Below, one piece after another: positions 35,068 to 47,800 of a DNA stretch of 64,000 nt. Position 1 is the first letter of the stretch; each line of letters begins with the position of its first letter. This DNA is from Spirodela intermedia (taxonomy: Eukaryota; Streptophyta; Magnoliopsida; Alismatales; Araceae), in NCBI GenBank assembly GCA_902729315.2, contig LR746264.1:4489878-4553877 (forward strand), in the 5' to 3' direction. Both the position numbers and the translations under genes were made by a program. The notes under the pieces are model-generated. The model was not told where the DNA came from. It worked only from the letters and a program-made list of their open reading frames with translations, and searched no databases.

Positions 35068-35572
35068 TTATGACTGTACAGTACCTCTTGTCCCAGCCCT
35101 TGATAATTGCCATCGGGTGGGTGAGCTGAGCTCAAACTCTTGTGGGGGAGATGGGTTCGGCTTATTGTCTCATGTTCCTTCATCGTACCAGAAGTTGCCA
35201 TGGCGAAAGAAATTGATCTTCTGCAGTCTACTTCCTGCTCTTCTTCTACCCACGATCCCCCCTAAGCTTCCCTTTTCGGTGATCATCAGCAGGAGCTGGC
35301 ATCATATAAATGCACATACATTGCATCGTTCCGTATACATGCCAAGGTTTTAAGTAAACTACCTCTCACAAGAGAGGCCAGCCCACAAGGCTGAAGAGAG
35401 GCAAAATGAATATACACAGTTCAATCAGCCAGTGGAGACATTAAGCCCACTAGACCAGCCACAGAGGAAAAAAGAAAACTGATTTCTAACGGTATGATCG
35501 CCCAACCTAAACAACCAGTGTTGGGGACTGTACATCGGCAGGATGCATCAAGTGATTTGCTGTGAAGCGGTG
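35068..35572. other. Short convergent intergenic space between BOD1/SHG1 and ABCA1 genes
   Basis: Only 505 bp separate the two stop codons on opposite strands. Both 3' UTRs must lie here, so overlap of the transcripts' ends is likely. I found no clear canonical AATAAA on either strand within this gap. Nothing else recognisable. Confidence 0.6.
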
Positions 35573-38500
35573 TCACTGAGAGGCTGCAAAATGGTTAAAA
35601 ATAGTCTCCAGTGTTGACTGACTGACGCTGTATTCTGCTATACCAAGTCTCCTCCTAGACAGTGGGAAGAACAGGCAAGGACACTCAGATGAAGATCACC
35701 AATAAAATGTGTAGGAAACACTATATTCATACCTGTGGTGCTCAGTGTGTCCAAATATGTCGGCCAAAGATGAACTTTCTCCATATGGCAACTGACACAA
35801 AGAAATCAGATCGATGGTGTTACTGACTGAGAAACCAACCCTAAAAGTTCATCTTTATATGATACCAGAAATACATTAGTATAGTGAGCTTAAACAGTCA
35901 TGGAAGAAACTCTAGGATCACGTATTTGCTGATGAAGGGGGCAGAGGAAAGTCGCGCATTTTCGTCTAAACATAGATCATCATTATTTTTTCAAGTTGTT
36001 CATTAGTCTCCCAAAATAAGAAACGCCGGCTACATTTTTTACAATATCCAAGACAGGAATCTATGACTCCGTACAGTTACTGCGACTCACTTACGTACCC
36101 TCTACACTCAGAATAGCAAATCTACCATAGTTTTGGTCAAAAAGTCTGTAAGCCCCAGCCAAAAAACCAATAACTGACTCACTCAAGCAGCGTCTCTATC
36201 CCTAATATGGGTGTGAAGCCCCTCACATGGAGGAAATAGGCAGTGCGGGCACATATGATGGAGGCCCATCGGCATAACGCAGCAACAGCACGGCATGCAT
36301 GGAAGAGCATGAAGTGTGCAGGAGGTGCGTCGCATGGGACGTGAGAGCATTGGAGGTTCGTGTATGGAGTGGACAGAAATATAGGGTCGGTGAAGCATGC
36401 ATGTTTGGCTCAGGCAGGCGACTCTGTCAACATAAGAGGTCTAGAGGGTGCGTTCCATAAACCTTTGACTCCGCTGTGGCATGGCATGATGATGGCACGG
36501 AGTGGCAAGGTAGTGACATGGTGTGGCATCAGCGTTGTGCTATACATCTATGGAGGTTGATTATTACTCCGTCCCTTCCTTCAATTTCCATAACTAAGCA
36601 CCTTTGCCAAATCATGAACCCAGTCTAAAGTGGGTCCATACTCCTCGCTTCTGGGGGCATTGATCTGAAGCATGATCCCCGTGAGTTTGATTTGGGGCGG
36701 TTGTTAGCAGTGTCTCCATAATTTTTACTGTTTCCTTCTACCCATCTTTTAGATTCTTATGTCTCCATAGTTTTTAATGTTTCTTTCTTTCCCTTTTGAG
36801 AGGTGACTATCTCCATAGATTCTTAGTTCTCCCTATTCACTGTATCTGTAACAACAAACAAGAGAGAAGTGCAATAACTAGGCCATAATTTGGAATAAGA
36901 TTTAGTCAAAGGTGTCAGCTTTACTCGTTTGCAGTCGACTTCATATATTAATCTATGAACAAAGGGAAAATAAAAAAAATATTTCTAAAGAAGAGAAATG
37001 ATCATAAAACTACAGATTTAGAATATGAAATTATCAACGTGCACTATCTCAGCCACAATAGAAATAAACGAAATTGGAGTTCATAATTGCGGAAATTAGA
37101 AAAATTTACCTGATATTTAGTACTCAATCCATTGCACCCATGAAATGTTGCCCCGTGGAATGAAGTTAGAATGAATTTGTCGATCGAGAAAAACTTTTCT
37201 GTAGCCAGCCACCATTCAGAAAATATTCTCAAAGGTATACCACCTAACAGGAAGCAGAAATCAATATTAAATGTTGCCCAAACATAATTTTCTCAAGTTA
37301 AAAAGCAGAACGTTTTCCTAGATGATGCTACCCGAGGCAACTAGAAGATTGCTGTTTTGAAAAATGGACAAGCTTCTGTAAAGGCCATTGACAAGGCTAC
37401 GAACGGTCTGCATACATTTCCATTAAACAGCAAGGAAAAAGAAATGGCATACAGAAGGATACAACATCTAGCATACAAAGTTGAACGACACGTGAACATT
37501 TTTAAAGGATGTTTTCTTCAGTAATCTGTTGATTAATGTTCCACTATCCATTATTTTCAACACTTGATTTTCATTCTTTTAAAAGAGCAGGAAAATAATT
37601 CGTTGTCTTTCATGTTCAAGTTCTTCTGGACGGTTCTCAACACAGATATTTTACAGATATTGTATTGGAGATTTGAAAGACTGACACATACATATACATG
37701 CAAAGGAGTGTACACATGCACAGTCGTCTGTGAATGTAGGATAAACTGATATAAAAAACCTTTGGATGTTCGACGTCAAGTGATCTACATGACAGTTTGT
37801 CCATCGTTACCGCTTTGTAGACAAGCATATCATATTTCAAACTCCGAAAAAAAGAGTCTAAAGCAGACATGCTTATACTTCCGATAAAAGGAATGAGGGA
37901 GGCTCCAGTAGAAAAATATTGTAAGGGTAAAAAGCTTCGGACATGAACCTATTCCCTGGCAATAGTCAGGAATTCACAGCTCAGTGGAACCATATTCTTC
38001 TTTTCCTCGGGATTCCGTGAGTTGAGATAAAGGCAACTGGACAGGTTTGGGAAACATATCCTAGTCTAGAAAAATCATCTATAAAGTGAGTTCCTCCAAT
38101 TTGAACTATTTCCTTCAATTTTCGATGATTGATTTTTTAAAACATAAATGAGGCCACATGATTCTGGAAATTGTTGCAGTTTTTGTAAGAGATAGGGCAG
38201 TCTATTTGAACAAAATAAAATGGGGAAGGAGCTATGCCTCATAATACAATGAGAATGTGCATTGCCCAGGCGTGGTAAATCATATTCTACTCGGTGGTCG
38301 TTTTGAGGGCACGTAAACTTTACACTTGTCTAAGCTAATTTTTTGTTATTCAATCAAATTTCAGTAATATCCAGGTTAAGAGACTAGAACACTTCAAATT
38401 GGCACTTCACCAGATAATATCTAACACAACTTCGTTTTGAAGCTAATAGAGCTACAGACTCAAAGAAAGGTGATTCATCATTAAAATGGCATAGCTTGCG

Positions 38501-38856
38501 GAAAATTCAATGGTCAGAGGACAGAAAAGTTTGGTAATACCGTCCCGAAGAAGCTGCTCAGACAGCTGTTCGCCAAGAGTTCCACTTAGAGATGGTTCAG
38601 TTGATGTGGTGGGCTCAGAAGACACTAGTATTCGAATACTTTCTTCATGTCCAAGGTGTCGAGCAATCACGCTTATCATTTCTCGAGTTAAACTGATTTC
38701 AGACACATTTTCTGAAGAAATGGTGTCACTTCCACCTATGCAGATTTCAAGATCACCAAGTATGCCACGCGAATGACAGGGAAAATCAGAGAGTACTTCT
38801 TGGATTCTTTTACACAGTTCGTCTAATTCTGTGGAGTTCACTTCAGTGGGCTTGAC
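35573..38856 (-). other. ABCA1: C-terminal regulatory domain exons of ABCA1
   Basis: Exons 38856-38541, 37243-37110, 35791-35733 and 35654-35573 encode the plant-specific tail: [71 protein letters not shown], and the end [20 protein letters not shown], then SQ and the stop. The SEWW and ETIFNHFA blocks are characteristic of plant ABCA1 and confirm that the gene ends here. Confidence 0.9.
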
Positions 38857-41800
38857 CTGATTGCAAAAAAAAAGGTATGATATATAATTCAGGAAAGCAA
38901 GATTAATAACTTATTGACGCACCTCAAGCTCAAGATGGTTTCCAAAGCGTGTTTTCAAATGCTGAGGACTTCCAATGCATCTGAGCTGACCTGCAACCTG
39001 TTACAATTAGCAGTCAGCACACATATTTACGTTAGGAGGTGATTAAGTTTAAACCTTGTATGGTCAAAGTAGCTGCAGTGAGTACCATTATTCCAATCCG
39101 AGTACACAGTGCTTGGGCCTCAGCCATACTGTGTGTTGTGAGAATCACAGCAGTCTTTCCACGTCGAGTCGATAGGCGCGAAATAACCTCCCACATAAAT
39201 CGTTTCGCAATAGGATCCATACCTAATTTTTGGTTTACAGATCACCACATTTTCTCAAGAAATTCAATGAAAAATGCCACATGATTTTTACAACCCATAA
39301 GAAAGACATCATTTGAAACTTTTACAGATAAAAAATAAAGGTGAAAAGAAACCTAAACTGAATACATGCATATAAAATTATATTCAGAAAAATAAAATAA
39401 GCATAAAACAAACTAACCTTTACAAAACTAAAGTTCACGAGAAAAGCAAGGTTATGGCTTATTAGCAATCGAATAGATGAGAATCTAGGAAATCAATGAT
39501 GGAGAAAGACAGTTACTTTATCCCAAGCAAAATAATTTGAAGAGAAAAACGTGATTTGGTAAATGCAAAGAGAGCTTATGAATATATTGATCCTATACCC
39601 TGCTAGATTTAGCTTTAATGGAGAGTTTGTTTTACGCATAAAAAAGGCTGTGAGATTTTGTTAGACTAATCATAACCTGATTTCAAAAAATTCTCATTTT
39701 TTATGAATTTTGTTATTTATCTTCATTTAATTGCAGTTATGCTACATCAAACAATTCAAAGTTAGGCCCAGACCTGAATCTCATTCAAATCAAGAGTAAA
39801 ATGGAAATATCTATATTCAGATTCAAACCAGAAAAGCTTATTAAGTCTCACTGATGTCACTCCATAATGTATTCTCTTGGGATATTACGAATTGAGAAGC
39901 TCTTCACAACTAAGGCAAAAGTACAAGTTTCTTCACACTTTCAGTTGCACCTGATTCAACATGAAGGTCTCCCCCTGGGTTACCAAGTTTGTTGTCCTTC
40001 AGTAAAACTTCAGAATATAAAGGCTACCATTGCATAATCTTGAAGCTTGTACGCTTGCATTTCTCGTCATATCACATTTTAGCACTTCTGTGCTTACTAA
40101 TTTCTTTCATTGTTTAAAATCCGCAACCTCCTCTGCCATTATCTCAACTCACCTCATCCTTATGTATCAAGTCCAGCCTCTCACCAGCAGTTGCACCTTT
40201 TTCTTCTCTCGTTGAGACGTCTTGCACTTAACCTATGATGGATACTTCTCGTTGGCTGAGTCATCAGATTACTACCCATGGAACAGTCGTTGGCCACATT
40301 ATTTAGCTCATCTGAGGTTGATGGTGCATCTTGTTCTTATGTGACCTATCCGAGGTGGAAGTCAAGTGAAATGACTCCAAACCCAGTAGGGAACATATAT
40401 TCTTTTACTTATGTCCTCACCAATAAAAAGACACATTATCGTTGGCTCATATGTGTAGCTGGATTAACAGAGAAATAAAAGGTTCAAGGACTTATAGCAT
40501 TATTCCAGTGAATAATCCTACAATTTCAGCATTACGTGAAACCAATCAAGCAACAACATATTTTACTAATGCAAATGACTCTGAAGGTATAAGAAAACTT
40601 GTATGAAAACCTGTAGATGGCTCATCAAGGATTACTATAGGCGGATCTCCAATCATTGCAATGGCAACTGACAACTTGCGCTTATTCCCCCCACTTAAAG
40701 AATATGAAGGCTTATCTGCATGCTTCAATAAGTCAAACTCTTCCAACTTTTCCTGAACAACCTATGAAGTTTAGAAAAGAAATTAGAAAATATGCAAACG
40801 TAAGAAGATATTAAGAAAATAATATAGAAAAAAATATGGAGACTAGCAAATTTTGTGGTACATGTTTTATTCTCATTTCGGAGACAGCTTTTATTCTCGC
40901 ATACAATTCAAGATGTTCTCGAACAGTCAGAAACTCCAGAAGTGCATCAAATTGTGGACAGTAACCAACCTGCGACACCACAAGGAAAATATACTGTTAC
41001 CATCAGAAAAGACAAGAAAATAAAATTTATTAGCAGCATGAATTTTTTTTGACAGAAATCACATGCATGAATCTTATGTTTCGGCCAACTTACATGTTTT
41101 CTAGCAGCCTTAGGATGCATTCGTATGTCCTTGCCGAAAATATATGCAGTTCCATCTGTTGGGTATTCCTCTCCTAGTAACAAATGCCGTATTTGTCAGA
41201 AAGGAAACAGACGACGGTCTCACACAAAACAAACTTTTTTATCAAAACAATGGAACGTTAAAACTAAAAGACGGTAAAACAACTATATTACCAATTACAT
41301 GTTATTTTTTATGTTAAATACAAATAAAAACTGAAAGATAGAACAATTGGAATAAAATTAAAACAAAAACTAGCGGTGGAAAGAGAATGTCCTGAAATAC
41401 AATACATTTTTCTTCATAGATATGCAATTATATTGAACTCAACAAAGGAAACAATTTCACTAAAGCCCTTGTGAACAGCTTCTCCTATGACTGTCCACTT
41501 AATACAACTAAATATTTTAAGTCTGCGTCTCACTATCGATATGCCAAAGTCACCGAAAAAGCGTTCATAAGATCATTATGTAACCATTTGGCAAGAGCCT
41601 TCTTGCATTTACTGCACCAGATTTTCGACGGCAGGAAACAAATGAATAAAAAAGAAATCATAAAATTATCCTTGGAAGATAGATTTCTGGAACTACTGGC
41701 AACGTCATGATCATTTCATTGCTCTGCCCCTGTGACAATCAGAACATAATGTGCCACTTATTAAACTGTCAAGCATTTAAATTAAAACTATGTTTTCCCC

Positions 41801-44800
41801 AAAATTACGATAATTATGATTTCCATGTTGTGCAACATATGCAATTTTAAATATACATAACTACAAGGAAATCCAAAAAGTGTCTGTTTAGATTTAATCA
41901 CGGAGAAAGAGTCAACGTGGATTTCAAAGCTGATATTTAAATCCTTCAAACGATTCCAAGGGCTTTGGTAAATAATGTACCAAGGAAACGATCGAAAGAG
42001 ACATTCAGGATTAAGAACTGAAGCTCTAGATGAGATGGTGAGAAAAATTATGCCTCGTCGTACCTGATAACATTGATAATGTTGTAGTCTTGCCGGCTCC
42101 ATTTGTTCCTAAGAAACCAAAGCATTCTCCCTCTTGGACGGAGAATGATAAGGAACTCACTGCAACTTTTCCCTTTTGATTTCGTCCTCCGTTGTAGACC
42201 TGTTTGGAAATTCTTGTCAAATAACATTTCAATTTACAAAAGAAAGTCTATCTAAAAAAAATACTCTAGAAACACTTCTGCATACCTTACGAAGATTTCT
42301 CAAGTATATAATAGCATTATCAGCAAAACCAGAAAGTACCCTTTCTCGTTCTGCTCGAACGTCAATATCCTCATCAATAAAAAGAACATCAGTCTTAGAC
42401 GGCTCAAGAAGAGGTTTCTGCAAAATTGGCGATAAGCTCTGGCCATTCATTTGGAAACTCTGCCACCACTCCTTGATCATAAGGGAACTGAATCGACAGG
42501 ACGGTAGGAGCTCAAGGGCAATTGTTAAAAGGAAGTACACCACACTCTGCCACAGTCAAAGAAAAAGCGAAACAGCATAAGAAGATTAAATTCTATGACT
42601 TAAAGGGCCTGTAGAATGTAACGAAGTACTGTAACATCAAAAAAATGCCTGAGAATTGAAATGACGCATTATCAAATACAATTCAAAATTGCGAAAACTA
42701 TGGAATGGAATTCTGTAACATTATTTCCCTTAGTCAGAAATAGAACGAGAAAAATGGGATAAAATTTGAGACCCACTTCTCATCTATTTAGATGCTGAGA
42801 GAGGGTGCAACACATAAGGCTGCCATTAAAGTCTGATTAGAAGGCACTAGAGTTGAAGATGGAACAATAGATGACAGAGTTAAAATGCTAAACGAAAAAC
42901 ATGCACAGTGCATCTCCCTTCAACCCTTTGAAAAAGAAGACTCCAAAGGGAAAGAGTACAGATTAGTCAAACTAAAGAGACAACACACCATGATCAACCC
43001 TCAATCCTCACATCTCAGGATGGCTTGCGTCATGTCAGTCCTGGTCAACACGTGTAACATTTAGTTGCCACCCCTGCAGCAACTCCTAGCACCTAGATAT
43101 TGCAGCTGTGGCCTCCGGCAATGGCGCTTGCATTGCAGTAGCCTCAGCCTACATCTAGTACAACACTAAAAATCAACGACGAAAGAGAGGAAGCAGTGAA
43201 TGCTGTTGCCACAACACTAGAGACAAGGCCTAATAAATTTAGAGCAGTACATGGGCGAGCCACCATCCGTAACATTCTAAGAATCAGAAATAACTAGGTT
43301 GATGGTGACAGAGGATTCAAACCACAACGAAACCTAGGCTCTAAACTTAGGAGGATATTAGGTTAAATCATAATCCATATGTAAATAAAGCGGAAGAGAT
43401 GATAACAACATGAGACCTCATATGAGTCTCATGTCCCCAAATTTCAAATGACTCATTAACGTTAGCATGAGGGTCAGCCTATTTTGCTGTATACTACAGT
43501 GGTCTCTTTAACACGATACTAATGGTCACACATTGATTGCTAAAACAGTAATTAATAAATATGAGCATACTCCACTCATTCTGAATTGGTTCTGGTTAAA
43601 TGACCAAACTGCATTAACAACGTACGTGTGAGTCCATGGCTACTCTTAAGTTATGCATATATCCCATTTTTCTGTTAATTTGATAAAAAGCCAAAATTGA
43701 CAATGGAACTGTGGGTTTTCCCTGGTTCCAGCGACTGTAAAAAAATACTCTAACTGCTGCAAAAGATAAGTATATTCAAAAGTACCAAGATGCGGTGTGA
43801 GGATAGTAAGGTTCAAGGTCTAGTTTAGCTTGAATAAATAGAAAACATTAGTCAATAAATAACTGAGCTTATAAAAACTTGCATTGGCATGTAAACTATT
43901 CAGCTTAAATTATTCAATTTGACAAAGTTGGCAGCTATTGAATGAGAAAGGAAGATTCACTATTGTTCTACATGAGGTGGGATATAAAGAACAGTCCTGT
44001 TTTAAATCGGATGAACCCACTCTACTCATTATAAGAAGAGTGAAACCGTGATTACTAAAGATGAGACTACTCTACTCATCATCATTTGGCTTTGAATTGG
44101 ATTACCTGGTAACTTCAGCACACTGCATGATATTATAATAATTACATAGCCCCCCAAAAATAAAATCTCGCTGATCATATGGAAAATCTATCAGATGGAA
44201 ATGAAATTAGTACAGTAGAAAAAACGCAATTAACCTCAAAGCCCAGGTAGCAAATAGAAGCACCAGTGACATTCCAATCGAGTTGGGTTCCAGATCCAAG
44301 TTTAATTCCTTGTCGACGAAGAGCAAGTGATGCGAGGCCATCAGCAAAGCAGAAGCTTGGAGAAAATCTAAAGATGTTCTGCATCGATTGGACGGAAAAT
44401 CTGTCAGGTTGGTTTTTTATGGCTAGAAGTCTAAAAATAACTTCAAGGAATCAATATGACGGCTCTGAAAAAACAAAAAAATGCGGCACTATGCCAATGC
44501 AGAATAGAGAATGTACATGTCAGCGCCAGAAATAGTTTCTTCTGTTCACCCAGAAGAAAAAAATATACGTGCCAGTCAAATAAAAAACAATCTTAAGTTA
44601 TTTAAATATGTAACCAAATCGCAAATGCTTTAAAAAAATAAGGAAAAAACTTCAGATGGTCGTACAAAAGGGAAAGGAACTTTCATGTAAATAGAACTCT
44701 AGATTACCTCTCATAAATCAGGTACTGATGTTTATCTCCCAGCCTTTTAAAGGAACCGTGAAGTAATTTATGAAAACTAGTACCAAGAAGATTGAGTTAC

Positions 44801-47800
44801 AAATTGTATAAATGGATATAAACCCCTGAAAAAAAAAAAACTTCCTAAGAAGCATAGTTTCACTGGTTTAAAATTTAAATGGATGCACGTCCTGATGCCA
44901 TGACCCCATTAGTTACCACAGGAAGATTCTAACTACCTGTCTTGAAGTGGTTGGTTGAGAGAGCATATATTATAGCAATTGGCCTTCGATTATAAATGGA
45001 GTGAAAGTAAAGAAATAAACATTCACTTCTATCTTTAGGAGATGGACAAGGTGTACAAACAAGATCAGAGATTTGATCTGAGTGAAAAAAGTGGAACAGA
45101 TATTTGATATAGGTAATAAAAAAGAAAAAAAGGGAAAACTGAAGCCACGCTTGCTTGAAGTAAAAAATGAATGGTAAACGAAGGCATTCATAAAACTCAA
45201 CAAACCTTCAAAACAGAGTTTATTTCACTAGTAGCTCGAATAAGCCCCATAATGAATGAAATAACCATCAGGATGAGGCCAGAAAGAAAGTGCACCAAGA
45301 GAATCACATTCTGCAAACATTGAAAAGAAACAAACAAAGTTAGGGAGCGAAAACAATAAACCTAAAAATAAAACAAATGTTAGAAAGACACCTGTGCTGC
45401 TGTGTGGTCAGAGAAAAAGAACGTCAGGCAGTAGGTTGATGAGGCAATGGATAAACCATACCCCAAAAATATGAATACCGTTGGCAAAATGGAACCACTC
45501 CCCACAAACTGATTAAGACCTACACAGGAACCAATTGTTTCATGAAGCACTTTAGATTTCCAAACTAGGGGCATGTGAATCAAATGACTACTATAAAGAG
45601 ATCAGACATTTATAGCCAGTTAATGAATCCTAAACTAACTAAAATCGCAAAAACTACTTATGAAATGGAAAGCAAAATAAAGCGGAAACCTTCACGTCTT
45701 TTAGCACAAGTTATTTACTCAATAAACAGAGCCTTTTAAAAAGTCATGTTGGTTTTTCAAATTGCGATCCCAACATGTAGTAAAAAAAGTCTTAACAGGA
45801 ATACACGGTTCATGAATGATATCAAACAGAGTCCATAACTGACGGGCACAGACAGACTTCGTTTTCCACAGACTAGTTTTTCTGGCTGGCCACATTTGCT
45901 TACCAGGCTATGAGAGAATCGAAGCAAAGTTACCGTCACATGGATCCATGCCTTCATATTTCCATGATCTTATTTTCCCTTTGTACTGAACCGACAGGCT
46001 TGGTCTCTAAAGTATCCAAAAAATCGGTCTCGAAAGTTCGATTTACATTTTTGTCACGTTGAGGAGATGATATCTTTTCAGTAGTACATGATTGAAAGAC
46101 AGAAGTATCACTCCTTTTCCCTTATCCTGGCATTTTTTAACAGAGGAAGTAAAATAATTTGAAGAGTTATCCACGTACCAAAAAGGAAGAAGAGAACAAA
46201 AGCGAATGATGTAGGAAATAAGAAGCTGATGAAGTCCCACAGGTACGTGGATATCCAGTATGACATTATTGACACCTGAAAACAGTCCAATTAGTTAATG
46301 AGAATAAGATGGAACAAGAAAAATGCAAAGCTCAAAGGGAGAAAGCATACGCCGCTGATTAGTTGTTGATGTTTGGCTTTGACTTCACGTTCCTACATGA
46401 AGGAAAAATCATCTTTTATCAGTTGGACAAGTAATCAAACATGTTAAGAGTGTAGGACACAATTCATTCAGACAAAGAGTTTATTAGTGTTCAAGGTGGC
46501 CTTCAAATCTTATTATAAAATGTCATAAATTCAAGGTCCCACTTTCTTTCAGTCTGTCTTGGTTACAAGTCTCACCCTTAATATCAGAATTCACTAATCT
46601 TTCAATCATCACCTGTTCTCCTTTTTCCGCTTCAAAGGACATTTTACTCCTAATGGTGGAAATTAAAGAACTACAGATGTAACGATAGAAGACAGTCAAG
46701 GTTCTGATTGTCCCACTAATCAGAAGGAGACTAGCAAAGATCAAAGATCTACTAGCTTCCTCCGTAAGAAAGAAAATCATGAAAAGCCCCGTTTTGATGA
46801 CCTAGCCTAAGAGAATATCAAATCATCAAGTCAACATAACACTAGTTCGCTGACATCATGCTACAAGGATATGAGTGAGTATACTGAGCTTTTTGTTTCA
46901 AACATATTAATGATTCACAACTTTCATTAGCTTATTACCCTTTTCTATCCTATTTGGCTTCTGTTAACATATCTCTCTTTGTGAGAGTGGCCTATCTCAA
47001 TTCAATCAAGACAAATTTGTCCTTCGCAAGTACTATTCTTAATTTTTGTACTTACATGATGTCAAGAATGCTTTCTGTCCAAAACCAGTTATCCTTTTTC
47101 TACTTCTCTGTGAAAGAGTTGGTTGGTAGAATAAAAATATCGGACCTTATTTGAGCCCCCTAACATATTAAGCCTCGGATCTACCTTGGGTCCACTAAAC
47201 ATGTATTGTTGCGCCCATGTATAAATCATCACCCTTAAGAGAAGAAGAAAAAGAGATTCTCTCCACTATTCAGCCTCAGGTTTTGTGCCTCCATCTATTC
47301 TCCTCTCCTATCTAATCAACACCAAGGGATTTCGTGGTGTTCCACCCTTCTCCAACTCGACAGAAGGTATTTTTCTTCCTATCCTAGGGTTTCAATGGCG
47401 TTCTGCCCTTCTGCCATTCGCAAGCATTCTTCTTCTAGTCTGATTCGCAAGCGTTCAGCCGTTCTGCCATTCGCAAGCATTCTTCTTCTCGTCTGATTCG
47501 CAAGCGTTCTGTCCTTCTGCCATTCGCAAGGTTTTCTTGGTGGTCCACACTTTTCTCACTATCTGATTGAGATTATATCAGAGCAAGAGACGATCATAAA
47601 GAGTTCCCAACTATGATGCTATCGTTGGACGGACAATCTTGCACACTTCCTCAAAAAAAAAACCAATACGCCCAGACGACCTCCTGGCATCACCTGTGAG
47701 AGTTTGGTATCGTAAAGCCAATAATTTTTTTACCAATCTTCTTCTCACGGACGTCTTCTTCTGAGAGAGGCGCTCTCCCAAAGTGACTGCTTCTTAAAAC

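Noticed and set aside
36183-36560. Possible small genes in an ABCA1 intron
   Set aside because: Short frames on both strands without conserved motifs, inside an intron bounded by clear exons.
44378-44400. Upstream acceptor (ACAG at 44401-44404) for the FRFSPSFCF exon of ABCA1
   Set aside because: It breaks the phase with the preceding exon ending NSVLK; the acceptor GCAG at 44379-44382 fits both phase and family sequence.
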